Shown in pieces: positions 58,397 through 64,000 of a DNA stretch of 64,000 nucleotides. The notes under the pieces were generated by a model. It was given only the letters and a program-made list of their open reading frames with translations. It did not search any database and was not told the DNA's origin. The DNA is from Pyronema omphalodes (lineage: Eukaryota; Ascomycota; Pezizomycetes; Pezizales; Pyronemataceae), in NCBI GenBank assembly GCA_024516155.1, contig JAJJXM010000001.1, positions 1,736,001 through 1,800,000 of the forward strand. Direction: 5' to 3'. Position 1 is the first letter of the stretch. Every line of letters starts with the position of its first letter. The position numbers and the translations under genes were made by a program.

Positions 58397-61300
58397 CTAA
58401 ATCTCCAACATTTCGTCTTCAAGTACACCATAAAGAAGCCCTACATTGCGAATAAGCTCATCAAGTCCCTCTGATATCCTTGCTGTAACTAAAGCGTATG
58501 CATAAACAGTAGCAAAATCTTCGTCTGCTTCTCCATCTGTTCCGCGAATATTGGCTCGGTATTCGAAAAGCTTTGCAAGAAGCCTGTCCCTCGCCCTTAG
58601 TGTGTTCGGTAAATGCTCCGGGAGAGGGAACGCAAGTCGGATTGAACTAGCCAAAACGTAAAACAAGTGACTTAAGCGTGCACAAAGGTCATCGCGTTCC
58701 TATTGATTAGATTAGCATCATCGCTCATCATCCCTGTCAAATTGGTTGGACGATACCTTTTTTGTGAAATTCAAAATCTCCATTTCCCTACGGTTCGCCT
58801 TTGGATCTTTCGAAATCATAACACTCATACTGTGGAAAGCATCAAGAATAGACTGGTTGGCTTTGTGAATGTTTTCGTATTCCTTGACGGGGAATGGTCC
58901 CTTAAGACGGAACTCATGAGGAGCAGCAGCAGCTAGACCATTGAGATGAATCAAGGTTTTCTGAAGCGAGTAATCCTCGGTTATACTTCGATACTTTTCT
59001 CGACTTCCATCAATCAAGCCATTAAGCGGATCGTGACTCCAAATCAAAGCCATTCTCAACCACAAAACACTTAATCCCTTTCTCAACTGTGACCGCGCAC
59101 TTATGGGCCAAATCATTCTGTTGACAAATAGACCCCAGACGACACCCACAGTGACAGCCATAAAACGATGCAGCACGATATTCGTTATTATCGGATTTAC
59201 ACCACCTTCGTCATCGTCTTTGTGATCGTTATTCTTCAAGGACATTGAATAAGCATAAAGTGCCGAAAGGTTGTATGTGAGAAGGATGAAACGCCCAAAA
59301 GTTGCTTGCTTCCAAGTCAATATAATGTAGAAGCAAGGAAGCGACACAACGAAACCGAACATAGATAGCGCATAAGGATTCTCAGGGAAAACAACCCAGG
59401 CAAACCATGCTAGTATCGCACCAATCATAGTACCCACGACACGAGCTTCACCAGAGTTGTTGGTTTGTCCGAGAGTCATAGACATGATAATCATATATGA
59501 CACAAGACCCCATTCGCCCCGCCATAGACTAAACATCGGGCGAGTATAGGGAATGAAGGCTGGAAGAGCATACAGTGCGGCTCCGAGTCCGACTTTGACA
59601 CTGAATTTGATATTATCGTTCCGGAGTGCGCTCAGTCCTTTCCAGACTTTGTAAGTAAACGTCACCTTATCGTCAGGTGAAACGTTTGGGATAGTCTTTG
59701 CTCTCTTCGGAGGAGCCACCGATGGCTCTACAGTAGTTGTGTGACGGAGTAACTCATCTGAACCGTATTGATTAGCCGAGATTAGAAACATATATGTGAG
59801 AAAACATACCCTCTTCAGGGAAATTGGAAACCTTCCTTCCCCTCTTCCAAAACTTCAACCACTCCCATGATTTTGCCCTTGTCTCTTGTAAGTGCTGTAG
59901 CTCTTCAAGAAGTTCAAGAAAATCCTTCATTTCTTCGGCAAGGAATGTCAAATTGTCAGAGAAATAACCACAACTGGCAGCGGTTTCTTCCACATCTGCC
60001 GCCTCTTCCACGGAGCGGCGCTTAGTAATTAAATCGCTCTTGTAAAGATTGTTCAGAGCCTCTCTCTGCTTATCCTCAAATAAACGAATGGCACTGTCCA
60101 AACTGTCGTCATACATTGGATTAACGTTGATTCGATATGGCGGTTGCGACTCAAAAGGTAGATCATCCATAATTTCTCTCAACGTGTAAGCAAGAGATTT
60201 CTGCAAAGGTTAATCGAAGAATAATCATAAAGACGAAGGGTAACTCTTACCATAGGAGGACCTAGATGATACATAAATATATCTAAAACAGCCAAGGGTG
60301 TAGCAGCACTGTCCAAACCCATCCCACTCTCAGATCCAGTGACGTGCGATTCTGCAACAGATACTGTATCGTCGTCAAAAGGCAGATAGTCAGATGCTCT
60401 ACTTGGAGGAGTAAAGAGACGTCCTGCATCTGAATGATCTTCAAGTCTGCTGGCAAAATTCATTGGAATGGCTCCAGACTCGCGCTCACGGATCTCCTTC
60501 AACAGCAAGAACTGAGTATGTGCAGCACTTCTAAGACCACCGATGTTCTGAGCGAGACGTTGCATACTTTCGACAAGAAGCTCCATCTGATGAAACTGCT
60601 TCTCTGTACCCCGGAAATAGTGCTCGTATTTGGCTTCCTGAAGATGCTTTTGTAGCAAACCGAATACCGCGCGATGACTGTTTTCGATAGAAGCATATTT
60701 GGTGTTGATATCATCGAATGAGCCTTGTAGAAAACTGTGTGTAATACCACCTAACTTTTCTGAAAAATCATCAAAGCAAGTTACCATAAGTTGCCGGAGA
60801 TCGTCGATGGCTGAAGACGGCCATAAAAGGAATGCTAGGACATTTGAAATAGCAATTGACATCAAAAGAATTAATGAAACCTGCCAGATCTTGCCCATGT
60901 TAAACTGAGCACGCTGGACTGAACCTGATGACATTTAGTACTAAGTATCTATGCGCTTGGTCATTAACGAACCCTCTTTGGTCAAAATGGTAATAATTGA
61001 AATAGACGCTAGAGAACAAGCGACGCTGACTGTAGGATGCGCTTTTGTTTGTTTGATATATCCAATCAATCCCAAACCACCCGCGCAGAAGATAATAAGA
61101 ATCAATGCATGTCCTAGAAGATGTGTTAAAAGACAATGATGCATTACAGGAGCGGGGAAGTGCTACCTAACTGAATCATGTGCATTTTGTTGAAGAAAAT
61201 TGATAACGCCATACTGTCGTCATAATTAACCGGTGCTTGGTGGAGATTTTGTGATGTATGTACTTACCTCCCAATAGATACGAATGTGCTGTAAAAGAAC

Positions 61301-61783
61301 GCTGCTAAAGCATACAGAGTCGCTTGATGCATACTGCCCGCAGACCTTGCTATTGCCAATGTCAACTACTTCATCTATCTGATGATAAATTTAACATACC
61401 AGGATGAAAATATGTGCAGAACGTCGCTACCATGTGCTTTCCATCGTAGCGGCCGAGTATATTAGAAACAGGTGTAACGTATCTGCCATCTGCTTAGCGA
61501 GCCATACTTTCTCTATCCATTAAGTAACCCACGTTGCCAAGCTACCGATGAAGTACGCCAAAGAACACTTTATCACCATCTTCCCCTTTTTACTTTTCGC
61601 AAATGCCCACCACTCCTCACAAAAAGATTGTATGGCAACTACGGTTGATGACGAGCTTGACGAACTATCTGAATAATTGCGACGTAATAAACTATCTCTC
61701 TCGGAGGATTGACTTGCCGCATGTTGCCTGCAAATATTAGAACGAGATACGAGTGCGTATAATTGGGTCGTTTACTCGGGCAT
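58397..61783 (-). CDS. BRE4/ArAE-like multi-pass membrane protein (FUSC/DUF2421 family)
   Basis: Ten exons on the minus strand: 61783-61776, 61727-61533, 61482-61400, 61349-61268, 61213-61167, 61113-60973, 60924-60251, 60200-59810, 59757-58757 and 58699-58397. Together they give 974 aa. The layout is that of fungal brefeldin-A-sensitivity protein 4 and aromatic-acid-exporter-like proteins. A short Ser-rich start is followed by about six N-terminal spans (KCSLAYFIGSLATYV through ASISIITILTKEG), including the conserved DGKHMVATF and YFHPARSAGSM. Next is a long cytosolic helical part with a phospho-rich linker, then a second membrane block with the FUSC-like SLWRGEWGLVSYMIIMSMTL and GEARVVGTMIGAILAW. 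A C-terminal DUF2421-like region ends the protein. The first coding exon is only 8 nt (ATGCCCGA). Its 48-nt intron has GTAAAC, TTCTAAT and TTTGCAG signals, and this join makes the start MPEQHAAS. The transported substrate is unknown. Confidence 0.88.
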
Positions 61784-62965
61784 AAGTGTGTAGCTTCGGC
61801 CGCTGACGCGCGCATTTGTTTTCGGAAGGATCACGGAGGACTTGCGCGACTACAAAAAAGTAAGCGGATTGCACATGAGCCATCTAAGAAATCTAATTTA
61901 ACAATACCATTCCACGACCTAGAAACCTGCTCTGTCTTCCACTGCCATTTCGCTCGGGGATCGTGCCGTAAGTGACGCTGAGGCCCGACTCCATGATGTA
62001 CAGCAAGTTGGGCGCGTTGTGGGTATTGAACAGTTTTCAAAAGATGGAGGTGCACATATCGTTTTGTTATAAGCTGACACCGCGCTGTTTTGTATTTTGG
62101 GCACAGCTGTGGTTGAGCTTCGCAGCCGTGTCACGTTGCGGCTGAACGGGGGGGCAGGGGTGCAGCACTGGCATCAAATAAGAAACTGATTGACGTCATA
62201 CTACAACAGACTTAAGCACATTAACCCCACACCCGTCGGCGATGTCGCCTACTTTCGCACCATTTTCGCGCCGCACGTGGAAGGCAGCCATGGTAAAAGG
62301 AGCTTAAACTCTGCGACGATTCTGGCTCCGGCGCCTGAGCTCCCGAATTCATACCAAATCCGCAGATATCTCCACCGACCAGCCATCACCAACTCAGCCA
62401 GCCGAAATCCCGTAACTCGCATCGAGATGATGCTCGAGCAATGTGACCAGGTAATGCAGTACATCTCGACACGACAGCAGAGTTTGACAGTACACAACTG
62501 CACATTGGCAGGTGGGGGATGTTTCAGAAAACAGGTTTGGATTGGAAGATTGAGCGTGTCCAGGTCGTCTGCTCTGTAGAGGTCTGAATATCGATGCGGT
62601 GCTGGTGTAGCCGAGTATGACCATTTAGTGGTCTCCAAGCCATCACAGCTTCAGGGTGACAGGGTCCTATCGACGGAAGCTATGCCCAATTGTGGTTCGT
62701 GAAGGTTAGAACTGAACGGAGCTGTGGTTTCGCGTTTCGCGTGGGGCTTTTAGCGTGGTGTACCTGCTGCATAGGGTTGAGCATAAATGCATAAATCCGG
62801 GTAACTCCTATCTCGTGCCGGAAAAGCAGTCACAAACAGAGCCACACAATCACGCGAAACACTTTGACAAAAGCTGATTCCTGGACATCACGAAGAGTTC
62901 ATCGACAACATACACCGGAGTAGCTTTCTCGATTATCCTCAATCGACTACCAGAAAACTGCAGAG
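61784..62965. other. Divergent region between the BRE4-like and eL30 genes
   Basis: About 1.18 kb with no supported gene. A 129-aa minus-strand frame at 62249-62638 has no recognisable features. Both promoters should lie here. Confidence 0.5.
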
Positions 62966-63487
62966 ATGGGTACGTTTTTAATCTATTGTGGAAGCTATGT
63001 CAAAAATACTGATTGAAATCGTGAAGCCCCCACAAAGAAGACCAAGAAGACCGGTAGCGACTCCATCAACTCGCGCCTTGCGCTTGTTATGAAGTCCGGA
63101 AAGTTCGTCCTCGGATACAAGTCCACCCTTAAGACTCTCCGTGCCGGAAAGGCCAAGCTTGTCATCATTGCCGGAAACACCCCCCCTCTCCGCAAGTCCG
63201 AGCTTGAGTACTACTCCATGCTCGCCAAGTCCAACGTCCACCACTTCGCTGGAAACAACGTACGTTCTATACCCTATCGCCATGGGAGAGTCTCGTTATC
63301 TCTGGATTGAGAACTCTCCCCTTCCCTGAGAAGAAGCATGGTAAATCTTGCTTCGGAGGGAAAACAGTAACTAATATGAATCGGTGGACAGATTGAGCTT
63401 GGAACCGCCTGTGGAAAGCTCTTCCGCTGCTCCACCATGGCTATCCTCGACCAGGGTGACTCTGACATCCTCTCTGCCAACGCTTAA
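62966..63487 (+). CDS. rpl30: 60S ribosomal protein eL30
   Basis: Three exons, 62966-62969, 63027-63259 and 63392-63487, give 110 aa, the normal length. eL30 is a small RNA-binding protein of the large ribosomal subunit. The first exon is only ATGG, so an intron follows the start codon almost at once, as is common in fungal ribosomal protein genes. Splicing gives [20 protein letters not shown]. The core holds [40 protein letters not shown] and [13 protein letters not shown]. Exon 3 adds [20 protein letters not shown] and ends [10 protein letters not shown]. These are near-universal eL30 segments. Codon use favours C at third positions, as expected for a highly expressed gene. An AATAAA lies at 63510-63515. 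Confidence 0.97.
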
Positions 63488-64000
63488 ATGTCAGGCATTC
63501 GGATGCGCAAATAAAAATTGTATCGGAGTTTGGGATTTGGGATATCGGTGCTTGGTTTTCTTTGATCTTTAAAATATCGATGGTTTCTCTTCATGGGCAA
63601 TAAATACCTTCATAAACACTTGCTTCGTTCTTGTGATTCGTCCAGTAATATTAAACCGACACGCCGTAATGCACATATTGAAGTGACCCACTTTTCAATA
63701 GCCATACCCATCGCGCACGTCTGCACGTGTAACAAGCCATGGTCCATTGTTCTTGTCAGTCCATAGACTGCAAGATCCATTCACTGTTCATTCTTGATCA
63801 ACTGATTTCTTATGATGTTCCAAGCGGTGACTAACAATGTCTTAATCCATTCCCAAAATCGAACTCTGAGATGTGGTGTTTTTGTATGTTGATAGTGTTA
63901 AAGGGGATTCTAATATAGATTTCCTACACCCGCAAACTATTTGATGACATTCAGTCTTATTTAGACCAAGTGATTATTCTTGGGTGAAAGAATAGAGACG
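63488..64000. other. Downstream region of eL30
   Basis: 3' UTR followed by AT-rich intergenic sequence to the end of the window. No gene is seen. Confidence 0.5.

Overview
The window looks like nuclear DNA of a filamentous ascomycete. Genes are sparse. Introns are short (about 48-140 nt, one of 365 nt) with GT...CTAAC/CTRAY...AG signals. The gene families are typical of Pezizomycotina: SAGA subunit HFI1/ADA1, an FG nucleoporin of the NUP2/Nup50 type, an ArAE/BRE4-like membrane protein, a plsB-type acyltransferase and a HeLo-NB-ARC-TPR NOD-like receptor. A leotiomycete of the Botrytis/Sclerotinia kind would fit, but that is inference from gene content and style. Exon joins were read by eye. 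Every multi-exon model given here keeps frame and sums to a multiple of three.

Layout. 1.0-2.7 kb: PNG1-like transglutaminase-fold protein (+). 2.7-9.4 kb: no supported gene. 9.4-11.0 kb: ammonium permease (-) with a cluster of GATA sites upstream. 12.6-13.0 kb: an 8-cysteine small secreted protein (-). 14.7-18.5 kb: NUP2-like nucleoporin (-). 20.0-22.5 kb: glycerol-3-phosphate acyltransferase (-), divergent from the 20S proteasome alpha2 gene (23.6-24.7 kb, +). 25.5-26.8 kb: TDG/Mug-type DNA glycosylase (+). 27.2-29.0 kb: secreted Ala/Pro/Glu repeat protein (-). 29.0-37.7 kb: large gene-free stretch. 37.7-38.2 kb: Ser/Pro-rich hypothetical (-). 38.2-43.6 kb: another sparse stretch with a possible gene relic. 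43.6-43.9 kb: MYND-finger miniprotein (-). 44.6-46.0 kb: HFI1/ADA1 (-), divergent from the NLR. 47.2-53.5 kb: HeLo-NB-ARC-TPR NLR of 2067 aa (+). 53.6-57.7 kb: LINE-derived insertions. 58.4-61.8 kb: BRE4/ArAE-like membrane protein (-). 63.0-63.5 kb: ribosomal protein eL30 (+).

Most of the window is conserved housekeeping genes separated by long non-coding stretches. The accessory part is 46-58 kb. There a very large NLR carries 31 TPR units of exactly 43 residues, and blocks of these units have been copied within the array recently. It sits beside two LINE-derived insertions that encode only an ORF1-like protein and no reverse transcriptase, each bounded by a putative target-site duplication. 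The NLR and these ORF1-only 'half-LINE' elements are the most interesting content.
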